Positions 1 through 5,836 of a stretch of DNA of 7,889 bases are shown here, piece after piece. Numbering within the stretch: the first letter of the stretch is position 1; every line of letters starts with the position of its first letter. This DNA is from Candidatus Bathyarchaeota archaeon (GTDB lineage: Archaea; Thermoproteota; Bathyarchaeia; TCS64): NCBI GenBank assembly GCA_014729945.1, contig WJJC01000217.1:1-7889 (forward strand), read 5' to 3'. The translations under genes and the position numbers were made by a program. The notes under the pieces were generated by a model. The model had not been told where the DNA came from, made no database searches, and worked only from the letters and a program-made list of their open reading frames with translations.

Positions 1-1
1 A

Positions 2-88
2 TTAACAGGAGAGGTTGAGCTTGACGGAACTTTTAGTCAAAGTCAAGAGCTCTGTAAACTACAGGTAATGATAGGTAAAACCGATTAG
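2..88 (+). CDS. C-terminal tail of an unidentified protein (partial)
   Basis: An open frame enters from the left edge and ends at TAG 86-88, giving 28 residues that begin LTGEVELDG and end MIGKTD. The residue mix (charged/hydrophobic alternation, as in beta strands) looks like genuine protein, but the piece is too short to assign to a family. No start is inside the window. It could also be a chance open frame; the call rests only on amino-acid composition and the lack of a stop. Confidence 0.3.
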   Translation, partial: LTGEVELDGTFSQSQELCKLQVMIGKTD

Positions 89-632
89 CACTCAAAAACC
101 ATATTAACTTTTGTATGAAAAATATAGCTCCTCTACTATTAGTATGATGTTTTCTAAATGCTTAGTACGAATGGGACGAGAACAAAGCTGCAACCGTGTA
201 ATTAGCATATGCATCATTTCATGTAACTATGTGTTGGGATTTCCCGCAGAATAACAGAGGATATTGCGCGCGCATCCATTAATAGAAGAAAAAGGAAACC
301 AATAACCAAACTTGAATCTATTGATCACAATAAGATATGCTGTATCCGTATCTTTTCTATTTTTATATTGGATTAATATATTACCAAAAAACAAAAGGTA
401 TCTTAAAAGAGAATGGAGTAATGCTTGTAATAATTAGCGGTTTCTCACTGGTTTTTAAGATGAATTGGTTATTGAATACGCGAACCAGATGAAAGAGTTT
501 ATTGTTACATGGAAAAACCAAGAGACATATATAACAATAAATTTGAATTAAATTTTGGATTATTAATCAATGATACATAGGGAATGTTTCTTCGGTTTAT
601 ATGCCATTACTCTTTTCTGTTAATCGGTGTAT
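89..632. other. AT-rich stretch without a supportable gene
   Basis: No frame of useful length with a plausible start is present on either strand. Two short open frames have protein-like composition but no good start codon: plus 227-376 (49 codons, containing GISRRITEDIARAS) and plus 459-551 (30 codons, containing DELVIEYANQMKEF, preceded immediately by an in-frame TAA). Given the decayed state of the genes that follow, these may be gene remnants, but I cannot show it. The right end holds the promoter of the ferredoxin gene. No tRNA-like or hairpin-rich RNA structure was recognised. Confidence 0.5.
594..603 (+). promoter_or_regulatory. TATA-like promoter element of the ferredoxin gene
   Basis: The sequence GGTTTATATG is centred about 33 nt upstream of the ATG at 633. 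In archaea transcription starts about 25 nt downstream of the TATA box, so the transcript would have a leader of only a few nucleotides. No Shine-Dalgarno sequence lies in front of the ATG, consistent with this. A near-identical GTTTATATG precedes the DUF1786 gene. Confidence 0.5.
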
Positions 633-850
633 ATGGTTAAGGTTACTATAAGTAGGGATGAGTGCATAAGCTGTGGAGTCTGTGCATCTAATTGCTCCGA
701 TGTTTTTGAACTAGATAAAGAAGATTAGCTCAAATAGTTACGGAGTATCAAACCAATAATCCGGGGGAAGGAAAAATACCTGAAGACTTGGAAAACTGTG
801 CTGTTGTCGCGGCGCGTGACTGTCCAGTGTCGATCATTGATGTAAGATAG
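633..850 (+). pseudogene. Single-cluster [4Fe-4S] ferredoxin, frameshifted
   Basis: Small soluble electron carrier. From ATG 633 the frame reads MVKVTISRDECISCGVCASNC and stops at TAG 726-728 after 31 residues. Shifting by one base (one nucleotide missing near 726) restores a frame through AQIVTEYQ and ENCAVVAARDCPVSII to TAG 848-850. The restored protein has about 72 residues, the normal length for this family. Cysteines at 11, 14, 17 and 21 form CxxCxxCxxxC; further cysteines lie at about 56 and 64 (the last in CPV). This matches the Pyrococcus/Thermotoga-type ferredoxin, where cluster ligands are at 11, 14, 17 and the distal CP cysteine and the other two cysteines may form a disulfide. There is no slippery heptamer to suggest programmed frameshifting. 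It is either a recent pseudogene or a sequencing error; the conservation on both sides of the break favours either over long decay. Confidence 0.8.
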
Positions 851-856
851 TTTCCT

Positions 857-888
857 ATGATGGGTTTAGTTACTTACGGGTCCATCAT
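857..888 (+). terminator. Inverted repeat just after the ferredoxin gene
   Basis: ATGATGG at 857-863 pairs perfectly with CCATCAT at 882-888, extendable by one G-T pair, around an 18-nt spacer. It starts 7 nt after the ferredoxin stop. No T-run follows, so a role as terminator or 3'-end stabiliser is only possible, not shown. Confidence 0.25.
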
Positions 889-932
889 TCAAGGATATAA
901 GGGTAGACACAAATTAGCCATAATTCAATACT

Positions 933-1079
933 ATGACTAAAGACGAGTTGAAAGAATCCCATACACCTATTCATAGTCTATTATATGGTCTTTACAATAA
1001 CAGTAATCGGCTGATGGGGACTTGTTTCTTATTTCTGATTGAATTATTTTCAATAATATGTGAAATGAGTCGTCAATAG
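933..1079 (+). CDS. Possible 48-aa small protein, hydrophobic C-terminal half
   Basis: An ATG at 933 opens a 48-codon frame ending at TAG 1077-1079. The N-terminal part, MTKDELKESHTPIHSLLYG, is charged and helix-like; residues 30-43 (TCFLFLIELFSIIC) are strongly hydrophobic and could be one short membrane segment. A TATA-like GATATAAG lies at about 893-900, 37 nt upstream of the ATG. I do not recognise the family. It could also be a remnant of a longer gene, or chance. Confidence 0.25.
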   Translation: MTKDELKESHTPIHSLLYGLYNNSNRLMGTCFLFLIELFSIICEMSRQ

Positions 1080-1096
1080 TTTCTATTTTTTTACTT

Positions 1097-1349
1097 TTAG
1101 AAGAGTTTATTCAATATAAGAAAAAGCGGATTGTTCGCATTCCACTTAATCTCCTTAATCATATCGTATTTTATTTCTGAAGTTTTCTGGTTCTTGTCAT
1201 CCACCACGTTTTGGATGAACGTCAATTTAGATTCAGTAGGAACCAAGATTCCCCTTACATTCATCCATATAACACTCGAAGCAGTCCAGAAATTCTTCTT
1301 CATCTACTGTTTTAACGAACCGCTGTTGGGTGTTTGATAATTCCATCAT
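1097..1349 (-). pseudogene. PH-like (bPH/GRAM-type) small protein, frameshifted
   Basis: The start is ATG at 1349 (a second ATG follows directly). This frame reads MMELSNTQQRFVKTVDEEEF and continues to YMDECK, then stops at TGA 1233. Removing one base from the CCCC run at 1251-1254 (GGGG on the coding strand) joins it to the other frame, GILVPTESKLTFIQ to EIKYDMIKEIKW, ending at TAA 1097-1099. The restored protein has about 83 residues. The pattern G-hydrophobic-L-x-x-T-x-x-x-L-x-F, a polar turn, then I-x-Y-x-x-I-K-x-I, is how bacterial/archaeal PH-like domains (YokE/bPH type) begin, so a PH-like fold is inferred; ligand and role are unknown. The product is shorter than a full PH domain, so the C-terminus may also be lost. 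A TATA-like box 25 nt upstream supports the 1349 start. Confidence 0.6.
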
Positions 1350-1370
1350 GTTGATTCGTCCTTGAACGAC

Positions 1371-1377
1371 TTATAGC
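1371..1377 (-). promoter_or_regulatory. TATA-like box for the PH-like gene
   Basis: On the minus strand CTATAAG is centred about 25 nt upstream of the ATG at 1349, the spacing expected for a leaderless archaeal transcript starting at or next to the start codon. This makes 1349, not the internal ATG at 1303 in the other frame, the likely native start. Confidence 0.5.
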
Positions 1378-1387
1378 TAGAACAATA

Positions 1388-1427
1388 GTATATGCTTTAA
1401 GTTGATACAGTTAATACTGTTATATAC
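1388..1427. repeat. Nested inverted repeats upstream of the PH-like gene
   Basis: Two dyads lie close together: GTATAT (1388-1393) with ATATAC (1422-1427), and inside it ACAGT (1407-1411) with ACTGT (1416-1420) around TAAT. They sit just upstream of the minus-strand TATA-like box at 1371-1377. An operator for a dimeric regulator is possible; AT-rich chance symmetry is the alternative. Confidence 0.25.
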
Positions 1428-1500
1428 TTATTTCATTGGTTCAAATAAACGCGTTAAGAATAACCTATACTAATAGATATGTTTGAAGAACTATAGACAA

Positions 1501-1516
1501 GAGAAAATAAAAATAG
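1501..1516 (-). terminator. T-rich termination signal after the EchF-like gene
   Basis: On the minus strand, directly after the stop codon at 1518-1520, the sequence reads TATTTTTATTTTCTC. T-runs without a required hairpin are the usual intrinsic termination signal in archaea, so this probably ends the hydrogenase transcript. Confidence 0.4.
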
Positions 1517-1517
1517 G

Positions 1518-1784
1518 TTATTCGAAGGTTTTTACACCCTTCTCATAGTCGGAGGCTTGAACATTTTCAAGTGCAGATATGGCCTTATGCAGACAGGTTT
1601 TGATGCATGTGTGACAGTATATGCATTTGAAAGGATTCCACTCTATCTTCTTTTCTTCAGGGTAGACAGTGATCGCTGCAGAAGGACATATCCTCTCACA
1701 ATCTTGGCACTGGTCGCATTTGTTGATATCAAAGAAGAGTTCTCCTCTTGTATCCAGTTTCATTATTAGGATTAAATCAGTCAT
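1518..1784 (-). CDS. echF: Two-cluster [4Fe-4S] ferredoxin subunit of Ech-type hydrogenase
   Basis: An 88-residue polyferredoxin that would carry electrons between soluble ferredoxin and the hydrogenase core at the cytoplasmic face of the membrane. Two cluster motifs are complete: C23-x2-C26-x2-C29-x3-C33-P and C54-x2-C57-x2-C60-x3-C64. In the second the usual proline after the last cysteine is leucine. RGELFFDINKC and IEWNPFKCIYC match the layout of EchF/HycF/NuoI-like subunits. The ATG at 1784 is chosen because a strong ribosome binding site, GGAGG at 1793-1797, lies 8 nt upstream and because the restored frame of the hydrogenase large subunit ends with TAG at 1785-1787, directly abutting this ATG, so the two were translated together. 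The family usually has a somewhat longer N-terminus. The gene is intact, but its partner is not. The symbol is by family resemblance; another group 4 hydrogenase would look similar. Confidence 0.75.
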   Translation of the reverse strand: MTDLILIMKLDTRGELFFDINKCDQCQDCERICPSAAITVYPEEKKIEWNPFKCIYCHTCIKTCLHKAISALENVQASDYEKGVKTFE

Positions 1785-2469
1785 CTAGTCGTCCTCCTTT
1801 ATCTCGGTTATTCGTTCAGTGCCAGCTTATACAGGGGTCTATACTATGTACGATGGCGGGAATGTTTTGTTTTTTATCTCCTGTAAGCATTGTCAAGAGG
1901 GAGGGTATGTTTGGCATGGTGGGAGTCCGTATCTTCAATCTTTCAAGATGAATGGTGCCATTTCCCTTACCATAATAGAATACATCTCCTCTCGGCTGCT
2001 CTGTCCTGTAGATTACCTCGCCTTCTGGAAAGCCTTCGGATTTGACGGCTATTGGTCCATCGGGTATCTGGTTTAAGGCATGTTTGATGAGTTCGATGCT
2101 CTGGTATGTCTCGTCTAGCCTTACGAGGACCCTTGACTGTACATCGCATCCATCATACGTAATAGGTTTAAAGTCAAGTTCACCATAGGCTTGATACCCG
2201 TTTGTCCTTATATCGTCGGAGATCCCTGATGCTCGGATTACTGGTCCAACTGCTCCGCTGTGAACTGCATCCTTCTTCGGTAGTAGGCCGATATCAACAG
2301 TTTTAGCTAGGAACTCTGGGTCTTTCCGCATAGTTACAGCCCAGGTATCCATTCGTACTCTCAACTTGTCCAATTCAGCAATATATCTTTGCGCTAGGGT
2401 TTCGTCAATGTCTTTTGTGACCCCACCGATCATGGTAGTACCTAGGTGTATCCTATGCCCGTTTTCGTT
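1785..2469 (-). pseudogene. echE: Group 4 [NiFe]-hydrogenase large subunit, 5'-truncated and frameshifted
   Basis: This is the C-terminal part (about 225-240 residues) of the catalytic large subunit related to NuoD/49-kDa. Recognisable blocks in order are ENGHRIHLG-x4-GGV, HSGAVGPVIRASGISDDIR, YGELDFKPITYDG, PRGDVFYYGKGNG and IRTPTMPNIPSLLTML, ending IDPCIS. The cysteine pair DPCxxC marks a true hydrogenase rather than complex I. The frame reads DPCISWH-stop (TGA 1816-1818); removing one base at 1822-1823 gives DPCISCTERITEIKEDD-stop at 1785, the expected family ending. So one indel destroys the second nickel-binding cysteine. The N-terminal 130 or so residues, with the first RxCGxC nickel motif, are absent: upstream sequence from about 2475 is the PhoU gene on the other strand. 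The ATG at 2535 lies inside PhoU and is not a native start. As given, it cannot encode an active hydrogenase. Confidence 0.85.
1793..1799 (-). promoter_or_regulatory. Shine-Dalgarno site for the EchF-like gene
   Basis: On the minus strand AAGGAGG ends 8 nt before the ATG at 1784 and lies inside the restored end of the upstream hydrogenase gene. It is the clearest ribosome binding site in the window, as expected for an internal operon gene, whereas the promoter-proximal genes appear leaderless. Confidence 0.7.
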
Positions 2470-3443
2470 AATTGTTACATTACCAAAAGATTGGACTAGA
2501 ATGAACAATGTTGAAAGTGGCGATGAAGTCACCATGAAGATTCAAGACGACGGATCCTTGGCAATTCATCCAAGCATAAATTTTGATGGAAGACAAAATC
2601 AGATCACCCTAAGGGCAGGAGCCGAAGAAGATGTGAAAATGATACAACGAAAAAATTATTGCATGTTATCTAAATGGATTTAACAAAATAATAATTAATT
2701 CAGAGAGAAACTTTACACGCAGTCAACAAGAAGGAATTCGTGCCATAGTAAAATCGCTTTATATGAGAATTTATGAATCAAGTGCAGAATCAGCGACTCT
2801 TCAAGCCTTTATGGATGAATCGTTAGCATCAATATTGTCCGGGGTCCGAAGAATGCATATTATTACCAGCTCCATGGCTAAGGATTTGGTCAAAGCATTA
2901 GAAGAATGGGACCTAGAACTGGTAAAATCAGTCATCTCACTTGAGGAAGATGTGGATCAGTTTTTATTTTTTCTTACCCGTCTTTTAAGAACTGCTTCTC
3001 ACAACCCATCGCTGGCATCCAATTTAGAGATATCGATAAGTGATTGCCTAGACTATCATCTGTTAATTAACAGAATAGAATATACAGCCGATCATATTAC
3101 TAACATTACTGAATCATTCATAGAGTTGTATGAATATAGAGATCAAGTGTATGAACCAGGAATGAAGGTATTGATTAATGCGTTATCAAAATCGTTTGAA
3201 TACTATGATAAATCTGTCGAAGGATTTTTCGAAGATTCTATTGATGATGCAGGACGCATAATCGATTATGCATCTTCAGGCAAGTTAATCGATGAAGGAC
3301 TTGGAGACCTACCGCATCTAAGTGATGGAGAGAGCAGAATAGTGATCTTATGCCATTCAATAATGGATGAAGTTGGGTATATTAAAAATATTACAGCGGA
3401 TATAGCTGAAATAACCATAGATAGACGCTACAACCCTTCTTAG
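2465..3443 (+). pseudogene. AbrB-PhoU phosphate-type regulator, 5'-truncated and frameshifted
   Basis: An archaeal PhoU-family regulator with an N-terminal AbrB/SpoVT-like domain and two PhoU helical repeats, a family linked to control of phosphate uptake. The AbrB part is clear: SLIVTLPKDWTRMNNVESGD, then a DDGSLAIHP strand. Native proteins start about 15-20 residues earlier (a short RKVQ-type first strand); here that part is replaced by antisense hydrogenase sequence. The frame fails after MIQRK at an A-run (2650-2655): deleting one A joins it to KIIACYLNGFNKIIINSE and on through SLYMRIYESSAES to the stop at 3441-3443. The restored length is about 326 residues. The C-terminal 226 residues from ATG 2763 are intact and contain the PhoU helices (SSMAKDLVKALEEWD, ISLEEDVDQFLFFL, HSIMDEVGYIKNITADIAEI). 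No promoter or start remains. A PhoU-only product from 2763 is conceivable but has no visible initiation signal. Confidence 0.75.
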
Positions 3444-3494
3444 CCATCTTGACGACGATTTACAGTTGATAAAGCATAAGCTGAAACAAGTCAA

Positions 3495-4436
3495 TTATTT
3501 ATATTCTGGAAAGTGTTTGAGAACGCGGAGTGCAATAAGGGTATTCCATCTGCTGGGGTATCCTGTTTTCTCCATAAATAAATGAGTTTTTCCTGGATGC
3601 CTAGCCTGAACAGGCCACCTGCCATCTCTACGCCTCTTTTTCATTAAGACATCTAAGGCATCCACCATACGGGGGTCAAACTCTATGCCAGCTGCCCTGA
3701 AATAGTCCAAACATCGTAGAATATTATATCTCCAGCGATAGGGATAAGAGAGCATCAGCATCTTTTTGTCAATTATCTCACCGGTATGATCTGACTTGTA
3801 TAACCTATGTAGGAGTATGAACTCAATCGCCTCTGGAATAATACGCTCTATTTCATTTAATCGATAAGTATAACCTTGTTTCTTGTACTCACTCAAGCCT
3901 TCAAGCACACTGATCGTTGAATGAAGTGAACTATGAACAGCTCCTTTTCTGTTAGATTGACAGTTAAATCCACCGTCATCCATCTGCACATTGATGAGGA
4001 AATCTACTATTGACTCTAAGAGATCCTGGGGCGTATTAAAGAAGGTGGCATACTGGAGAAACATGCCTTGTATACAGACGTCGCTTACCTTAATTGTCTT
4101 AGCGGGGTTTAGGCCTCCATCCTTTTCCCGGTTCTTCTCAAGAATATCCTGGATAGTTTCGGTTATCATCTCGTTAACCGGGATCTCTAGGTGTTTTAGA
4201 TTAAGTAACGTATAGTGGCTTGAGGTCCATTTTGGCTGGTAGAACCCTTTTCCCCAGTGACCGTTTTCTTTTCTCTTGGACATAAACTTAGCACCCCAGC
4301 CTTCTGTTGCTATTCTTTGTCTTAATTGGGGTTTGTTTTCTCCTAATAGATCTCGGTATACTTGATATTGAATGGAGACATCTCCTCTGAGCAGCCAATT
4401 TAGTACAGATTCATCGAAACAGAGATCAGGGTTCAC
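3495..4436 (-). CDS. Alpha/alpha-toroid protein with squalene cyclase/prenyltransferase repeats
   Basis: A 313-residue soluble protein built of terpenoid-cyclase/prenyltransferase-type helical repeats. Repeat signatures are visible: GHWGKGFYQPKWTSSHYTLL at 59-78, KDGGLNPAK at 105-113, MDDGGFNCQS at 152-161 followed by VHSSLHSTISVLEGL, and RDGRWPVQARHPG at 270-282 followed by RWNTLIALRVLKHF at the end. The N-terminus (WLLRGDVSIQYQVYRDLLG) matches a widespread family annotated only as prenyltransferase/squalene-oxidase repeat protein, whose substrate is unknown. I see no DxDD catalytic motif of class II terpene cyclases, and the protein is about half the length of squalene-hopene cyclases, so cyclase activity should not be assumed. 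The start is GTG at 4436; a TATA-like CTTATTAAAC lies about 27 nt upstream. It converges with the PhoU gene, with 51 nt between the stops. Confidence 0.75.
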   Translation of the reverse strand: MNPDLCFDESVLNWLLRGDVSIQYQVYRDLLGENKPQLRQRIATEGWGAKFMSKRKENGHWGKGFYQPKWTSSHYTLLNLKHLEIPVNEMITETIQDILEKNREKDGGLNPAKTIKVSDVCIQGMFLQYATFFNTPQDLLESIVDFLINVQMDDGGFNCQSNRKGAVHSSLHSTISVLEGLSEYKKQGYTYRLNEIERIIPEAIEFILLHRLYKSDHTGEIIDKKMLMLSYPYRWRYNILRCLDYFRAAGIEFDPRMVDALDVLMKKRRRDGRWPVQARHPGKTHLFMEKTGYPSRWNTLIALRVLKHFPEYK

Positions 4437-4458
4437 AGTTAATCAAGGATACTTTCGG

Positions 4459-4468
4459 TTTAATAAGA
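4459..4468 (-). promoter_or_regulatory. TATA-like box for the toroid protein gene
   Basis: On the minus strand CTTATTAAAC is centred about 27 nt upstream of the GTG at 4436. The spacing would place transcription start at the start codon, giving a leaderless mRNA and supporting GTG as the start. Confidence 0.45.
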
Positions 4469-4494
4469 ATACACTCTGGTTCATAGCTTATCTC

Positions 4495-4665
4495 TTAGAT
4501 GTGTCTACGTGTGATAGTTTTTGTATTAGTTTCCTTCCCATATGTTTTTGAGTGTTTTACTACGTTATAGTCTGGACTGTAGACTTGACACCGGTCGTCT
4601 TTGTTCCTGATCGCTCTTCCGAATTGTTGTAATAATTCTCTATTTGCTATGTCTCGATAGTAGCA
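4495..4665 (-). pseudogene. Remnant of an SF2 helicase C-terminus (motif VI)
   Basis: A 56-residue open frame without a start lies between the PfpI gene and the toroid gene. It reads YYRDIANRELLQQFGRAIRN, then KDDRCQVYSPDYNVV, and ends at TAA 4495-4497. QQFGRAIRN followed by an acidic pair and a short hydrophobic strand is the pattern of helicase motif VI (Q-x2-GR-x2-R) and the strand after it in XPD/DinG-like and related superfamily 2 helicases. A TGA at 4666-4668 closes the frame upstream, and the PfpI stop codon is only 15 nt beyond, so the remaining several hundred residues of the helicase are not next to it. It is a truncated remnant. Family assignment beyond SF2 is inference; chance similarity is unlikely but possible for one motif. 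Confidence 0.55.
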
Positions 4666-4682
4666 TCAGAATTTCCTGTCTT

Positions 4683-5195
4683 CTACTTGTTTTCTGCTTG
4701 TTCGATCACTGCTGGCATCCACTCAGGGATATCAGCAGGATATCTGCTTGTCACAAGGTTACCGTCAACGACAAGAGACTTGTCATGGTAGTTTCCCCCA
4801 GCGTTCTTCACATCAGTGGATACACTTGCATAGCTGGTCAAGTTTCGCCCGTCAACAATGTCGGCTTCAACCAGTAACTGAGCTGCGTGACAGATAGCGG
4901 CAATCACAAGTCCTTTTTCATCAGCTTCTTGGACCAGGTTAACCATGTTTTCCTTGGTTCTCAAACGGTCTGGCGCCCAGCCACCGGGTACAACCAGTAC
5001 ACTGTATTCTTCTATGCTGGTTTCCTCTGGGGATTTGGTGGATTTTATGCTTCCCCCTTTCTTACCTTTGTATGTTTCGTCGCTTTTAGGGCCAACTATG
5101 TCAACTGTGTATCCTGCTTCCATTAACCTGTAGTATGGGTATAGTAGTTCAATATCCTCAAACCCGTTCTCAACTAGTATAATCGCTTTTGACAT
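4683..5195 (-). CDS. pfpI: PfpI/DJ-1 family cysteine hydrolase-like protein
   Basis: A cytoplasmic DJ-1/ThiJ/PfpI-superfamily protein; members have been described as intracellular peptidases or as glyoxalase/deglycase-type enzymes, and the activity here cannot be decided from sequence. From ATG 5195 it has 170 residues, typical of the family. The nucleophile elbow AAICHAAQLL carries C102-H103; the glutamate that activates the cysteine lies in NGFEDIE near residues 10-16; VVPGGWAPDRLR (68-79) and the end TSRYPADIPEWM match Pyrococcus-type PfpI proteins closely. An in-frame TTG at 5204 would add three residues; the ATG is preferred although the TATA-like box (5226-5232) is compatible with either. 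The gene is intact and probably singly transcribed, 93 nt from the TTG to the stop of the 179-aa gene upstream. Confidence 0.9.
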   Translation of the reverse strand: MSKAIILVENGFEDIELLYPYYRLMEAGYTVDIVGPKSDETYKGKKGGSIKSTKSPEETSIEEYSVLVVPGGWAPDRLRTKENMVNLVQEADEKGLVIAAICHAAQLLVEADIVDGRNLTSYASVSTDVKNAGGNYHDKSLVVDGNLVTSRYPADIPEWMPAVIEQAENK

Positions 5196-5225
5196 TATAT
5201 TCAAATAAGACTAGGGAGCGGCATG

Positions 5226-5236
5226 TTTTATACTAT
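5226..5236 (-). promoter_or_regulatory. TATA-like box for the PfpI gene
   Basis: On the minus strand ATAGTATAAAA has its TATAAAA core centred about 34 nt upstream of the ATG at 5195 and 25 nt upstream of the alternative TTG at 5204. A start of transcription near 5200-5204 leaves a leader of under 10 nt before the ATG. Confidence 0.5.
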
Positions 5237-5296
5237 ATCGAAACTTGTACTTGTACCTGATTTGGAATCCTGTATGGTTTGGTTGTATTGTTGAGA

Positions 5297-5836
5297 CTAA
5301 TTTTCCTGGTTTGTGTGCTTCTTCATGATTTCTTCTACTTTTCTCTGGATATCCGGGTTTTCCTTAAGTATCTCTGCTATGTCGGTTATTGAGTTTTGAA
5401 TCTCTGTGTGTGTTTTCTCGTTTATGGCCCAGTGGAAGGCTAGTGATTTAGTTAGGGATTCTATTCTGTTATTGATTTCTTCCAGCTGTCTTGGCAGAGT
5501 TTCTTCTATGTTGGGGTTCTGTATTAGTAATTCTAGGATTGGGAACTGGAGTACTCTGTGATCTCCTGTTATGGTTACTTTTACACCATTCTCTAGGGTC
5601 TCTATTCCTTGTTCTTGTACTCCCATGTTACGTAGTAGGTGTACAGCGTTATCTATGGCGGCGGTTCTTATCTCGTCGGGTAGATAGGTGAATCTTTCAA
5701 TATATCTTAACTGGTAGACCTTGTTCTTTCTCGATAAGTGTATCTCTAGGTCATCAGGTACGAATCCTATACCCTTAGTGATCCCGTACTCGTGTAATAC
5801 TTCATTGATCTCCTTGAATAGTATCTTGAAATCCAT
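5297..5836 (-). CDS. Hypothetical 179-aa protein with helical C-terminal half
   Basis: I do not recognise this family. The N-terminal half (1-110) is mixed alpha/beta: an initial helix MDFKILFKEINEVLHEYG, strand-like segments DLEIHLS and KVYQLRYIERF, then PDEIRTAAIDNAVHLLRNMG and a GVKVTITGDHRVLQF beta pair. The C-terminal half (about 111-175) is almost all polar helix with heptad-like spacing (LPRQLEEINNRIESLTKSLA, ITDIAEILKENPDIQRKVEE), suggesting a coiled coil and oligomerisation. There is no signal peptide or membrane segment and no cysteine. Start ATG 5836 is supported by a TATA-like box 27 nt upstream and the absence of a Shine-Dalgarno sequence. It may be a lineage-specific protein. 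Confidence 0.7.
   Translation of the reverse strand: MDFKILFKEINEVLHEYGITKGIGFVPDDLEIHLSRKNKVYQLRYIERFTYLPDEIRTAAIDNAVHLLRNMGVQEQGIETLENGVKVTITGDHRVLQFPILELLIQNPNIEETLPRQLEEINNRIESLTKSLAFHWAINEKTHTEIQNSITDIAEILKENPDIQRKVEEIMKKHTNQEN

Noticed and set aside
1131..1337. 68-aa plus-strand frame opposite the PH-like gene
   Set aside because: It is the antisense shadow of the frameshifted PH-like gene, which has a promoter-like box and a family-like residue pattern on the other strand.
1436..1450. tRNA T-loop-like GGTTCAAATAAAC
   Set aside because: No acceptor stem, anticodon stem or matching T-stem arms surround it.
2366..2464. N-terminal extension of the AbrB-PhoU frame back to 2366
   Set aside because: These codons are antisense to conserved hydrogenase residues; the AbrB similarity begins only at about 2465, so the ATG at 2366 is not a native start.
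2470..2535. N-terminal 22 residues of the hydrogenase frame from ATG 2535
   Set aside because: They are antisense to the AbrB domain of PhoU and do not resemble any hydrogenase; the native N-terminus is missing.
4644..5133. Plus-strand frames opposite the PfpI gene
   Set aside because: The minus-strand PfpI protein is unambiguous over this span.
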